Part shown: piece by piece, positions 8,724-18,075 of the stretch
Layout of the letters: each line of letters begins with the position of its first letter
How positions within the stretch are numbered: position 1 is the stretch's first letter
From: Mucilaginibacter sp.
Lineage (GTDB): Bacteria > Bacteroidota > Bacteroidia > Sphingobacteriales > Sphingobacteriaceae
Length of the DNA stretch: 64,000 nt
NCBI RefSeq assembly: GCF_025362475.1
Contig: NZ_JANYGH010000049.1
Span: 19,759-83,758, forward strand
Direction of reading: 5' to 3'
Program-made: the position numbers and the translations under genes
Notes under the pieces: generated by a model
What the model was told of the DNA's origin: nothing
Databases searched by the model: none
What the model saw: the letters and a program-made list of their open reading frames with translations, nothing else

Positions 8724-9944
8724 ATGAATCAATTCTTAAATTATGCAAAAGGAGCCTTTACGGTAATGGCCCTTGCCACTTTGGCCATTGCTTGTAAAAA
8801 GGACGCGAACAAGCAAGCACCCGCAACCGCGAACACCCAAACCAACCAGGCCACCACGCCGAGGGCGGCAACACTGGTATGGAGCGATGAGTTTAATGGC
8901 ACCAGTGTAAACACCGCCAACTGGAACCTGGACAACGGCAACCCAAACGTGAATAACGAGAAGGAATACTATCAATCAGCCAATGCTATTGTATCGGGTG
9001 GTTATTTAACCATTACTGCCCGCAAGCAAACAGTGGGCGGTCAGCCTTATACATCGGCCAAACTAACTACTGCCGGTAAATTTCAGCCAACTTACGGGCG
9101 TATCGAGGCCAGCATTAAGCTGCCTGCAGTACAGGGAACCTGGCCAGCTTTCTGGATGCTGGGTGCCAATATAGGCACAGCAGGCTGGCCGCAATGTGGC
9201 GAAATTGACATTATGGAGCAGGTAAATACCTCGAATACTATTTTAGGCACGATGCATTGGTATGTTAATGGGCATAGTCAATACGGTGGCAGCACCACTA
9301 CTACACCAACGGGCTTCCATACCTATGCGGTGGAGTGGGATACCAATTCTATCAAATGGTATGTTGATAATACACTTTATGTAACCGGTAATATTGCCAA
9401 CAACATCAATAATACAGGGGCTTTTCATAATCCATTTTTCATCATCCTTAACCTGGCTATAGGTGGCGATCTGCCGGGCAATACCATTAACGATGGTGCT
9501 TTGCCTTGCAACATGGTGGTTGATTATGTACGCGTTTATGATCTTTCGGGCAGTACAACTTCTCCTCCTATCGGTTCAAACATCACCCTTAAAGGTTTCA
9601 ATAACCAATATGTAAGCGGCGAAAATGGCACGCAAGCCATGAATTGTAACCGCCCTACAGCTTCGGCATGGGAAACATTTACGGTTGTTGATGCCGGTGG
9701 CGGCAAAGTTGCCTTGCAAAGTATGGGTAAATATGTATCATCAGAAAACGGCGTACAGGCTATTACCTGCAACCGCGCCACTATTGGCGACTGGGAAAAG
9801 TTTGACTGGGTGCCCACTACCGATGGTAAAGTAACCCTGCGGGGCAATAATGGCAAATTTATCTCCAGCGAAAATGGCACACAGGCCATGACCTGCACGC
9901 GTGCAACCGCTTCGGACTGGGAGTCATTTGGGATAAATCAATAG
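8724..9944 (+). CDS. GH16 family glycoside hydrolase (laminarinase-like) with fascin-like beta-trefoil, lipoprotein
   Basis: 406 residues from the ATG at 8724, which opens a lipoprotein signal (LATLAIAC followed by KK). The GH16 jelly roll carries the catalytic motif GEIDIME with nucleophile Glu160, Asp162 and acid/base Glu165, as in beta-1,3-glucanases (laminarinases). Upstream motifs include LVWSDEFNG and GRIEASIKLP. From about residue 283 the C-terminus repeats the GKYVSSENG trefoil of the upstream GH30 protein almost word for word, so the pair probably binds the same polymer. A terminator follows at 9958. Confidence 0.92.
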   Translation: MNQFLNYAKGAFTVMALATLAIACKKDANKQAPATANTQTNQATTPRAATLVWSDEFNGTSVNTANWNLDNGNPNVNNEKEYYQSANAIVSGGYLTITARKQTVGGQPYTSAKLTTAGKFQPTYGRIEASIKLPAVQGTWPAFWMLGANIGTAGWPQCGEIDIMEQVNTSNTILGTMHWYVNGHSQYGGSTTTTPTGFHTYAVEWDTNSIKWYVDNTLYVTGNIANNINNTGAFHNPFFIILNLAIGGDLPGNTINDGALPCNMVVDYVRVYDLSGSTTSPPIGSNITLKGFNNQYVSGENGTQAMNCNRPTASAWETFTVVDAGGGKVALQSMGKYVSSENGVQAITCNRATIGDWEKFDWVPTTDGKVTLRGNNGKFISSENGTQAMTCTRATASDWESFGINQ

Positions 9945-9957
9945 TTATCAATTATAT

Positions 9958-9993
9958 TTAGCCTGCCTTCAACTACAAGGCAGGCTAATTTTT
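9958..9993 (+). terminator. Rho-independent terminator after the GH16 gene
   Basis: TTAGCCTGCCTT (9958-9969) pairs perfectly with AAGGCAGGCTAA (9977-9988), with a 7-nt loop and a following T-tract. It ends just 5 bp before the next ATG at 9999, so it may also act as a leader structure for that gene. Confidence 0.85.
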
Positions 9994-9998
9994 ACCCG

Positions 9999-10889
9999 AT
10001 GAAGAAACTTATAGTTTTTGTTTCAATACTGATGTGCTGCATTAAGCCCCTGCATGCCCAGATGATACAAAAAAAACTACAGGTGGATGTATCAACAGGT
10101 TACCAGCAGGAAAACTTTCACTGGTCCATATCCGGCAACATCAGCGGGCAAAATCCAAATGTTCTTTCTGAACTTAAATGGACAAAAGTTGGAGGACAAA
10201 ATATTGCGGCATCCGCAAGCTGGAATTTTTCCAAACGATTGGTTATCTATGCCGATTACTCCCGGCAATTTATATCATCTGGCACGGTAAACGATGCTGA
10301 CTATAGCGGAGATAACCGCAGCAATCCCACCTATAATGAAACCTTTAATGCCAACGGGGGCAACACCAGTTTATGGAATCTGGGGGCTGGCTATATTATT
10401 TTTAACTCGGGCCGCTTTAGCCTTACCTCCATTTTAGGCTACACCGAAAGTAAAGAGTCTCTACGCCTGCTTGATCGCGGCAATATGTTTCCCAATCTTA
10501 ATAGTTCCTATTCGCCGCGTTGGAAAGGTGGCTTCCTTAAATTAACACCATTTGTATCTATCATCAAAAGGCTTGAATTTAAAGCTGACATCACCTATCA
10601 ACAGGTAGGCTACAATAGCAACGGCAACTGGAATTTGATCACCAGTTTTCAGCACCCCATTAGCTACCAACACCACGCTAATGGTTACGGCATACAAGCG
10701 GGCGGCAAATTGAGTTACCATATCACCAACACCGCTGCTATAAACCTTGGCGGCGGCTATTTTACATGGCAAACCGGTAACGGCACCGATGTACTTTACC
10801 TCAGCACTGGCGAGGTTGATAAAACCCAGCTGAACAGCGTGTCCCGAAATGGTTTCCAGGTATACGGTGGACTTAGTTTGATGTGGTAG
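9999..10889 (+). CDS. Outer-membrane beta-barrel protein of unknown function
   Basis: 296 residues with a clear signal peptide (about 1-20, ending LHAQ). The rest alternates polar and hydrophobic residues in amphipathic strands rich in Tyr, Trp, Asn and Gly, with short turns, and ends in an aromatic residue (SLMW), as expected for a barrel of roughly 12-14 strands. I do not recognise the family. It sits between GH16 and GH97 genes, so it may be a porin or accessory for glucan use; that is inference from position only. Confidence 0.7.
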   Translation: MKKLIVFVSILMCCIKPLHAQMIQKKLQVDVSTGYQQENFHWSISGNISGQNPNVLSELKWTKVGGQNIAASASWNFSKRLVIYADYSRQFISSGTVNDADYSGDNRSNPTYNETFNANGGNTSLWNLGAGYIIFNSGRFSLTSILGYTESKESLRLLDRGNMFPNLNSSYSPRWKGGFLKLTPFVSIIKRLEFKADITYQQVGYNSNGNWNLITSFQHPISYQHHANGYGIQAGGKLSYHITNTAAINLGGGYFTWQTGNGTDVLYLSTGEVDKTQLNSVSRNGFQVYGGLSLMW

Positions 10890-11011
10890 AGCTAACAAAG
10901 CCTGCCTATTTCTCATCACAATTTGTAGGGAATGCATTATTCTATAAATGTTTTTTTGTTTAGTTTCGGATAGAATAAACCACGCTGTTTTAAACCATAA
11001 CACCTTTCCTG

Positions 11012-13000
11012 ATGAAGATTAAGTTTTTACTCTCGCTTTGCCTGTGTTTTCCTGCCTCGGTATTATTAGCACAATCGGCCAAAAACTATCATGTAAAATC
11101 ACCCGACGGAAAAATTGACCTGGGCATCAACACCGGCACTACAATCAGCTGGTGGGTAAAGCATGAGGATGCGGAGGTTATCACACCATCAACCATATCA
11201 ATGACTTTGGCTGGTGGTGATATATTGGGTAAAAGCACGGTAGTTAAATCGGCAAAGACTTCATCTGTAAATGAGTATTTTAATACCCCCATCTACAAAA
11301 AAGACAAAGTACACGATCAATATAACCAGGTTACCCTCAGTTTTAAAGGCGATTATAGCGTGGTATTCCGGGCTTATAACGATGGTGTAGCTTACCGCTT
11401 TATCACCCAAAAAAAGGGAGATATCACGATAGTTAACGAGGAAGCCAACTTTAACTTTAAGGATGATGACAAAGCCTACCTGCCCTTTGTAAACGATTTC
11501 AGGAACAAAGATAAATGGACCACCTCCTTTGAGGCCCTGTATGATAACATCAATATATCCGCAGTAAAGAAAGATACACTTGCCTTTTTACCCATTTTGG
11601 TTGATGTTGGCAGCCCCCGCAAAGCTGCAATTTTGGAGGCCGACCTGGAAAACTATCCCGGCATGTATTTAACCAGCGATGGCGTAAATAGTAAAAGCCT
11701 AAAGGGTGCATTTGCTAAATACCCTACCGTTGAGCAAACCGGTGGCTACGCCAATATGAATTATGTGGTTAATGGTCGTGCAGATTATATTGCCAAAACT
11801 ACCGGCAGCCGCAGTTTCCCATGGCGTGTAGTGATTATCAGCACCGAAGACAGGCAACTGGCCAATAGCGATATGGTGCAGAAACTGGCGTCACCCTCAC
11901 GCGTAGCGGATTTATCATGGATTAAGCCGGGCAAAGTAGCCTGGGACTGGTGGAACGACTGGAACATTACTCATGTAGATTTTAAAGCTGGTATTAATAA
12001 TCCAACCTATAAATATTATATTGATTTTGCATCAGCCAATAAAATAGAATATGTGGTGCTGGACGAAGGATGGTCGAACATTGTGGATCTTAACCAGATT
12101 TCGCCGGAGATCAACCTGCAGGAACTGTTAGATTACGCTAAACAAAAGAATGTTGGCCTTATTTTGTGGACCAGCTGGTATGCCCTTACCCGCCAAACGG
12201 ATGCAGCCTTTGCCAAATTTTCGCAAATGGGAGTGAAGGGGTTCAAGATAGATTTTATTGACCGCGACGATCAGAAAATGGTTTCATCACTATATGAAAT
12301 AGCACAAAAAGCCGCCGACCACCATCTACTGGTTGATTACCACGGGATGTACAAACCCAGCGGCATCCAGCGCACATTTCCAAACATCATCAATTTTGAG
12401 GGGGTAAAAGGCCTGGAGAACGTAAAATGGGGCGTAACCAATCATCCGGGTTATGATGTAAGCATTCCCTTTATCCGCATGCTATCTGGGCCTATGGATT
12501 ATACGCCCGGCGCTATGAGAAACTCAAGTAAAGCTAATTTCCGCCCGGTTAATGGCAATCCAATGAGCCAGGGTACACGCTGCCACCAATTGGCTATGTA
12601 CACCATATTTGAAGCGCCACTGCAAATGCTGGCCGATAACCCTACCATATACACCAAAGAGCAGGAAAGTACCGATTTTATAACCTCCGTACCCACCACA
12701 TTTAATGAAACCGTAGCCCTTGATGGTAAAGTTGGCGAATTTGTAGCTATTGCCCGCCGCAAAGGCACTACATGGTATACAGGAGCCATGAGCAACTGGG
12801 ATGCGAGGGAACTGAGTATTGACCTCGCGTTTTTAGGTGATGGCGACTATAAGGCAACCATATTTGAAGATGGCGTTAATGCCGATAAGGATGCTACCGA
12901 TTATAAACGAACAGTGGTGAACGTTACATCGAAAGATAAATTACCGGTTAAGCTGGCACCCGGCGGTGGCTGGGCAGCAAGGTTTGAGAAAGTAAATTAA
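11012..13000 (+). CDS. GH97 family glycoside hydrolase, probably retaining (alpha-galactosidase-like)
   Basis: 662 residues with a signal peptide (ends LLAQ). The N-terminal beta-sandwich begins HVKSPDGKIDL, the central barrel has WDWWNDWN, LDEGW and the strand GFKIDFIDRDDQ, and a C-terminal beta domain follows. Inverting SusB-like enzymes lack the nucleophilic Asp that retaining GH97 members carry in this strand; here Asp414 is present, and Glu463 (NFEGVKG) is a candidate acid/base. That points to a retaining enzyme acting on alpha-linked sugars, in contrast to its beta-glucanase neighbours. Substrate is inferred. Confidence 0.88.
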   Translation: MKIKFLLSLCLCFPASVLLAQSAKNYHVKSPDGKIDLGINTGTTISWWVKHEDAEVITPSTISMTLAGGDILGKSTVVKSAKTSSVNEYFNTPIYKKDKVHDQYNQVTLSFKGDYSVVFRAYNDGVAYRFITQKKGDITIVNEEANFNFKDDDKAYLPFVNDFRNKDKWTTSFEALYDNINISAVKKDTLAFLPILVDVGSPRKAAILEADLENYPGMYLTSDGVNSKSLKGAFAKYPTVEQTGGYANMNYVVNGRADYIAKTTGSRSFPWRVVIISTEDRQLANSDMVQKLASPSRVADLSWIKPGKVAWDWWNDWNITHVDFKAGINNPTYKYYIDFASANKIEYVVLDEGWSNIVDLNQISPEINLQELLDYAKQKNVGLILWTSWYALTRQTDAAFAKFSQMGVKGFKIDFIDRDDQKMVSSLYEIAQKAADHHLLVDYHGMYKPSGIQRTFPNIINFEGVKGLENVKWGVTNHPGYDVSIPFIRMLSGPMDYTPGAMRNSSKANFRPVNGNPMSQGTRCHQLAMYTIFEAPLQMLADNPTIYTKEQESTDFITSVPTTFNETVALDGKVGEFVAIARRKGTTWYTGAMSNWDARELSIDLAFLGDGDYKATIFEDGVNADKDATDYKRTVVNVTSKDKLPVKLAPGGGWAARFEKVN

Positions 13001-13124
13001 AATACATAAGTGACTAATATTCAATATGATTAAAACTTAGATTAAGCACTTAACGACTATCGTAGCTTAAAAGATGTTTTATAGTTTATAATTAAAGTGC
13101 TTATTTTGCGCCAATCTATAAATT

Positions 13125-13706
13125 ATGATTAGGAGAATACATCGGCATGTGAGGACTGCCCGTTTCATTGTTTATAAAGAAACGCTTGTTGATTATAAAG
13201 AACATCTGTGGACTTTTATAGGTTCGTTTTTAGGAATAGGGATCATAGGTTTTTTTAGCAGTTTTTATTTTAGTGCTGCAGATAATTTATTCCTCATTGG
13301 TTCATTTGGAGCATCGTCGGTATTAATTTATGGCATTATTAATAGTCCGCTGGCGCAACCGCGTAATTTAATTGGCGGGCACGTAATATGCGCGCTTGTT
13401 GGTGTTACCATGCATAAGCTCATTCCTCATGAAATATGGCTGTCATCGGCCCTGGCGGTGTCCGTTTCAATCGTATTAATGCAGATCACCAAAACATTGC
13501 ATCCTCCCGGCGGGGCTACGGCCTTGATTGCCAATATTGGTTCGGCTAAAATCCAGGCTTTAGGCTACCTGTATGTATTAAGTCCGGTATTATCTGGCGC
13601 GATAGTGTTATTACTTGTTGCCCTGCTTGTTAACAACATGACAAGCCATCGCAAATATCCAAATAATAAAAAATGGTATAAGGTATGGCGCAGGTACCAG
13701 CGATAG
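13125..13706 (+). CDS. HPP family integral membrane protein
   Basis: 193 residues with four predicted membrane helices and the family signature LHPPGGATALI. A few plant and cyanobacterial HPP members have been linked to nitrite transport; the function of bacterial members is mostly unknown. It converges on the Fnr-like regulator gene, whose end lies only 6 bp away, and is near a ClC anion transporter. A role in anion movement is possible but unproven. Confidence 0.8.
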   Translation: MIRRIHRHVRTARFIVYKETLVDYKEHLWTFIGSFLGIGIIGFFSSFYFSAADNLFLIGSFGASSVLIYGIINSPLAQPRNLIGGHVICALVGVTMHKLIPHEIWLSSALAVSVSIVLMQITKTLHPPGGATALIANIGSAKIQALGYLYVLSPVLSGAIVLLLVALLVNNMTSHRKYPNNKKWYKVWRRYQR

Positions 13707-13712
13707 TTGAAA

Positions 13713-14408
13713 CTAAATGCTTGTTTCCTCGGTAAGCTTAATCAACATATTTTCGTTTTTTATGAGGATGCTTTTCCCGGCAACTTCTATGATCTTTTCT
13801 TCAATCAGATCGTTAATAGTGCGGAATAGTGATTCATACGCGGCGCCGGTAAAAGCAGCCAGGTCCTGCCTGCTGAGGTCGATATTTAAAAACCCTTCCC
13901 CATTTAAACCAAATTTATTTTTCAGAGAGATGAGGGCTTGGGCAACACGGCCTTTAACAGGCATGTGGGCTAAATTCCGCATTCTCTTTTCTGATTCCTG
14001 CAGCTCATTGGCAAAAAATCGCATGAGCTTTATTACAAAGTTATTGTTAACGTTCAGGGTAGATTCCAGGAAATTCATACCAATATAGCAGATCATCCCG
14101 GCTTCGATAGCTGTTGCCGATACAGGGTAAAAACCAGTATCGCCCAGCCCAAGATGACCAACTATATCTCCTTTTTGTGCAAAACGTAATATCAGCTCCT
14201 TTTCGGCATCCCACTTTTTATGAACCTTTATTTTGCCCTCATAAACAAAGTAGATTCCCGTAACAGGGTCGCCTTCCTTAAAGATCACCTCCCCTTTTTT
14301 TACCACATGGTTTTCCCTGCGGGCCGCAATAACCGGAATCCAATCACTTAAACAATGCATGCATAAAAAGCAGCTTTTTAAATCACAGATGTTTTTACTT
14401 TTCGCCAT
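13713..14408 (-). CDS. Crp/Fnr family transcriptional regulator with an N-terminal cysteine cluster
   Basis: 231 residues: cyclic-nucleotide-type beta-roll (about 25-145, with KKGEVIFKEGDPVTGIYFV) and a winged-helix domain (about 155-225, DLSRQDLAAFTGAAYESLFRTI). The first 20 residues hold Cys8, Cys13, Cys16 and Cys19. Fnr of E. coli holds an oxygen-sensitive [4Fe-4S] cluster using three N-terminal Cys and one further Cys. The spacing here differs but a cluster is plausible; Cys residues also occur later. Probably senses oxygen or redox state and may control the nearby HPP, ClC and small membrane genes. Confidence 0.85.
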   Translation of the reverse strand: MAKSKNICDLKSCFLCMHCLSDWIPVIAARRENHVVKKGEVIFKEGDPVTGIYFVYEGKIKVHKKWDAEKELILRFAQKGDIVGHLGLGDTGFYPVSATAIEAGMICYIGMNFLESTLNVNNNFVIKLMRFFANELQESEKRMRNLAHMPVKGRVAQALISLKNKFGLNGEGFLNIDLSRQDLAAFTGAAYESLFRTINDLIEEKIIEVAGKSILIKNENMLIKLTEETSI

Positions 14409-14452
14409 TTATGAATGCCTGTTAGCGGGAATTAATTAAGTGTGCTAAATTA

Positions 14453-14686
14453 TTAAAAGTAACGGCCTTTTGGTTGCTCCCATGTAGCCATGTTAAAAAT
14501 AGCTCCCAATATCACAATTACCGATCCTGCAAATACCGGCCATGGGAACGATTTTATGCCATTGATGTAAATTGTCCACCGGTGCGAATCAACGGCATTA
14601 ACTGTATTTAAATTGGTAAAGGTTAAAAAACCTATAATAATGATAATAACTCCTACAGCCATTAATACAAAACTGAATTTTCTCAT
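14453..14686 (-). CDS. Small two-helix membrane protein of unknown function
   Basis: 77 residues from the ATG at 14686, which is preceded by GAGGGTAGCATC, a reasonable ribosome site; the frame is open further upstream but that part reads poorly. Two hydrophobic helices (LMAVGVIIIIIGFLTF and FAGSVIVILGAIF) flank a short extracytoplasmic loop. No family recognised. It lies between the Fnr-like regulator and the ClC gene. Confidence 0.55.
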   Translation of the reverse strand: MRKFSFVLMAVGVIIIIIGFLTFTNLNTVNAVDSHRWTIYINGIKSFPWPVFAGSVIVILGAIFNMATWEQPKGRYF

Positions 14687-14797
14687 GATGCTACCCTCGT
14701 CATATTTTTTGATTAATAAAAGCCCAAATCTTGTAATAAAATATTGCACATGCAATATAAAATTGAAAAATAAATTTACAAAACTCATTTTTTCATT

Positions 14798-14805
14798 ACC
14801 TTTGC
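14798..14805 (+). promoter_or_regulatory. TAnnTTTG promoter element upstream of the ClC gene
   Basis: TACCTTTG matches the Bacteroidota -7 consensus. Transcription would begin near 14812, about 45 nt before the ATG at 14856. No well-placed -33 TTG was seen. Confidence 0.35.
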
Positions 14806-14855
14806 AATAAAATAGCAATTAATTACAAAAGCTACTATCATTCCAGGTGTTGGTC

Positions 14856-16706
14856 ATGAAACAAAAAGAAACAGGTATCCCAATCTCCCCCTCCTTAAAT
14901 TACATTAGTAAAGTAAACATAAGTCACGCCGCCAAAAAAAGGCTTTTTTATATATCCATCTTATCGGTTATTGTGGCTATGGCCATAAGTATCATAGCCA
15001 AAGGTTTAGTTTTCCTCATCAACATAGTAACCAATATTTCATTTTACGGATTACTGGATATTCATTTTCATAGCCCGGCTGCCAATCATTTAGGGTTATG
15101 GGTTATTTTAGTACCCGCCATAGGGGGCATTGCCGTAGGTATAATGGCACTATATGGTTCAAAAGCCATCAGGGGGCATGGTATACCCGAGGCTATGGAG
15201 CAAATACTGGTAAATCAAAGCAAAATAAAGCCTTCTATCACTTTTTTGAAGCCTATATCATCGGCAATAGCAATTGGTACTGGTGGCCCCTTTGGCGCTG
15301 AAGGACCTATAATTGCAACAGGTGGCGCGCTGGGTTCTACCCTGGGCCAGTTACTAAAAATCACCGCTAACGAACGCAAAGTTATATTGGCAGCAGGCGC
15401 AACAGCGGGTATGTCGGCAATATTTGGTACACCTATAGCAGCCGTGTTATTGGCCATTGAGTTGTTGCTGTTTGAGTTTTCGCCAAAAGCGATTTTACCT
15501 GTCGCATTGGCTTGCATAACAGGTGCTGCGGGGCATCACTTTTTATTTGAATCCGGCCCGGTTTTCCCTATGCCCAATTTAGTTGCACCCACAAATGGCG
15601 CATTGGCTATTTACAGTGGCATTGGTTTGGTAATTGGATTTTTATCATTGGGAGTAACCAAAATTGTTTATTTAATTGAAGATTGGTTTGAGAAATTACC
15701 TATACACTGGATGTGGTGGCCCGCTATAGGCGGTTTAGCCGTAGGCTTAATTGGCTATTTCGCACCACATACATTAGGTGTAGGCTATGATAATATTATC
15801 AGCATTTTATCGGGCACGCTCTCGCTGGTACTGATAATCCGGCTGTGCTTTTTTAAATTTCTTTCATGGGCCATCGCCCTGGGCAGCGGAACATCCGGCG
15901 GAACACTGGCTCCTTTGTTAACTATTGGCGGAGCTACCGGGGCTATATTGGCCGCCGTTATTTTAATGTTTTTCCCTAACGCAGGCATCACCATCCCTAT
16001 GGCAGCGTTGCTGGGCATGTCATCTATGTTTGCCGGGGCATCAAGAGCCTATCTAACCAGCATCACTTTTGCACTGGAATCAACCATGCAATCAAACGCC
16101 TTACTTCCATTACTTGGCGCTTGTACAGCATCCTACCTGGTATCGTTCTTTTTAATGGAAAATACCATCATGACCGAAAAAATAGCACGCAGAGGAGTAG
16201 CCACCCCGGTTTCATTTGAGCCGGATGTACTTAGTAAGCTTTCTCTTGCAGAGGTTATGAACAAGGACGCCATTATATTAAGTGCCGAAAACTTAATCAG
16301 AGAGGTGAAAGAACGACTATTAGCCAATAAACCAGCCGTTAACGATTTTATTGTTGTAGATGATAAAGGAACTTTTATGGGAACCGTTAAACTGGCAGAT
16401 ATCTATAACAACGAACAAGGCGATAAATTAACTATCGGTAACATCATCAATTCACCCGCATTGGTTATAAACAGCGAAACAACGCTACGACATGCGGTAG
16501 AATTAATGGCAAAACATAAAGTGGACCTCGTTCCTGTGATATCGGCAGATCATAAGATCACCGGCACCTTATCTTATAAGGAGATAATTGCTGCATATGG
16601 TTCGCATATTCACGACGGGGATAAAACCCGGTTATCTATCTCCCTAAAACGACAACGATTAAAGATCCTGATCAAAGGGCGCAAAATATTGAACATCGAA
16701 AATTAA
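14856..16706 (+). CDS. ClC family chloride/proton-type transporter with CBS domains
   Basis: 616 residues from the ATG at 14856; a GTG three codons upstream is also possible. Ten or more membrane helices hold the ClC selectivity motifs: GHGIPEA (in place of GSGIP), GPFGAEGP with the gating glutamate typical of H+-coupled exchangers, and GTSGGTLAPLL. Two CBS domains follow (about 465-590, with LAEVMNKDAIIL and LVINSETTLRHAVELM), which usually bind adenosine nucleotides and gate transport. Substrate could be chloride or nitrate; the Ser-to-His change in the first motif leaves this open. Confidence 0.9.
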   Translation: MKQKETGIPISPSLNYISKVNISHAAKKRLFYISILSVIVAMAISIIAKGLVFLINIVTNISFYGLLDIHFHSPAANHLGLWVILVPAIGGIAVGIMALYGSKAIRGHGIPEAMEQILVNQSKIKPSITFLKPISSAIAIGTGGPFGAEGPIIATGGALGSTLGQLLKITANERKVILAAGATAGMSAIFGTPIAAVLLAIELLLFEFSPKAILPVALACITGAAGHHFLFESGPVFPMPNLVAPTNGALAIYSGIGLVIGFLSLGVTKIVYLIEDWFEKLPIHWMWWPAIGGLAVGLIGYFAPHTLGVGYDNIISILSGTLSLVLIIRLCFFKFLSWAIALGSGTSGGTLAPLLTIGGATGAILAAVILMFFPNAGITIPMAALLGMSSMFAGASRAYLTSITFALESTMQSNALLPLLGACTASYLVSFFLMENTIMTEKIARRGVATPVSFEPDVLSKLSLAEVMNKDAIILSAENLIREVKERLLANKPAVNDFIVVDDKGTFMGTVKLADIYNNEQGDKLTIGNIINSPALVINSETTLRHAVELMAKHKVDLVPVISADHKITGTLSYKEIIAAYGSHIHDGDKTRLSISLKRQRLKILIKGRKILNIEN

Positions 16707-16807
16707 CATACCCTTTATTAAATGTTTAAGCGGTATTCATTCTTCTGCCTTAATAATATTATCTGTTATATTGCACAGGTTATTTCCGCAGTCCTGAGCA
16801 TATATAA

Positions 16808-17989
16808 ATGAAGAGAGTACTTCCTGTAATTGTAATATCGCAGTTTTTTTGCACATCGTTGTGGTTTGCAGGAAATGCCATCATGGGCGACATTGCTAAA
16901 CAATTACAACTTGAACCAGCCTATTTAGGCCATGTAGCAAGCGCTGTACAATCAGGATTTATTATTGGAACATTGCTATTCGCGATTCTAAGCATATCTG
17001 ATCGTTTTTCATCTTCTAAGGTTTTCTTTGCCTGCGCCATCATAGCGGCGGCTATTAATTTAGGGATATGTGCAACAGGCTTAACACCAGCCATGTTATT
17101 AACTTTTAGGTTTATGACCGGGTTTTTCCTGGCAGGCATCTATCCTGTTGGGATGAAAATTGCTTCAGACCATTATCAGCAGGGGCTTGGAAAATCCTTA
17201 GGCTTTTTAGTAGGTGCTTTAGTTATCGGCACAGCCTTTCCGCATTTGCTAAAAAGCATAACAGCAACTTTGCCCTATAAATATGTCATATTTTCAACCT
17301 CATTGTTATCCGCAATTGGGGGCCTGGCTATGCTTTTATTGGTACCCGACGGCCCATATCGCAGCCCCGGTCAAAAATTAAAACCGGGCGTTTTTTTGAA
17401 AGGATTTAGTGACAGAAAATTCAGGGCAGCTGCTTTTGGATATTTCGGACATATGTGGGAGCTGTATGCCTTTTGGATGTTTGTGCCAATAATATTAACT
17501 ACCTATAAAAGCCATTACCCTTTAGCTGATTTTAATATTCCGTTTTTATCATTCCTGATCATCGCAGCCGGATCTGTATCCTGCGCTTTTAGCGGGATTT
17601 TATCGCAATACTTCGGGGTAAAGAAAACGGCAACCGTCGCATTATTTTTATCGTGTACCTGCTGTTTGATTTCTCCACTGTTGTTGCTTACCAACTCGGC
17701 AATTACGCTGATTATATTTTTGTTCATCTGGAGTATGGCCGTTATTGCTGATTCTCCTATGTTTTCAACATTAATTGCCCTCAATGCGCCGCAGGAATCA
17801 AAAGGCACTTCACTAACTATTGTAAATTGTATAGGTTTTTCCATTACCATTATCAGCATTCAATTAATTACGGCTTTATTGAATGAAGCAAATGCCCGCT
17901 ACATTTATATGCTACTGGCAATAGGACCAATACTGGGGCTCCTTGCATTGATGCCCGGTAAAAGTGCAGGGCAGGGCAATCCGATATAA
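16808..17989 (+). CDS. MFS transporter
   Basis: 393 residues and about twelve membrane helices, the normal major facilitator fold. Features include the N-terminal SLWFAGNAIMGDI helix, a helix-4 region FRFMTGFFLAGIYPVGMKIA, and a central loop around RSPGQKLKPG. Some relatives are annotated as nitrate/nitrite (NarK-like) or cyanate transporters, but I see no diagnostic substrate motif. It follows the ClC gene by about 100 bp in the same direction and may share its control. Confidence 0.8.
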   Translation: MKRVLPVIVISQFFCTSLWFAGNAIMGDIAKQLQLEPAYLGHVASAVQSGFIIGTLLFAILSISDRFSSSKVFFACAIIAAAINLGICATGLTPAMLLTFRFMTGFFLAGIYPVGMKIASDHYQQGLGKSLGFLVGALVIGTAFPHLLKSITATLPYKYVIFSTSLLSAIGGLAMLLLVPDGPYRSPGQKLKPGVFLKGFSDRKFRAAAFGYFGHMWELYAFWMFVPIILTTYKSHYPLADFNIPFLSFLIIAAGSVSCAFSGILSQYFGVKKTATVALFLSCTCCLISPLLLLTNSAITLIIFLFIWSMAVIADSPMFSTLIALNAPQESKGTSLTIVNCIGFSITIISIQLITALLNEANARYIYMLLAIGPILGLLALMPGKSAGQGNPI

Positions 17990-18020
17990 AATAAAACTAT
18001 ATCCAATTACAACAAAAAAA

Positions 18021-18050
18021 GGAAGCCCAGATCATTTGACCCAGGCTTCC
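18021..18050. terminator. Bidirectional terminator between MFS and DUF4097 genes
   Basis: GGAAGCC (18021-18027) pairs with GGCTTCC (18044-18050). On the minus strand it is followed by a T-tract (the A-run at 18014-18020). It serves the convergent MFS and DUF4097 genes. Confidence 0.7.
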
Positions 18051-18075
18051 ATTTCTGTTATTTTAATTTGTTGGC

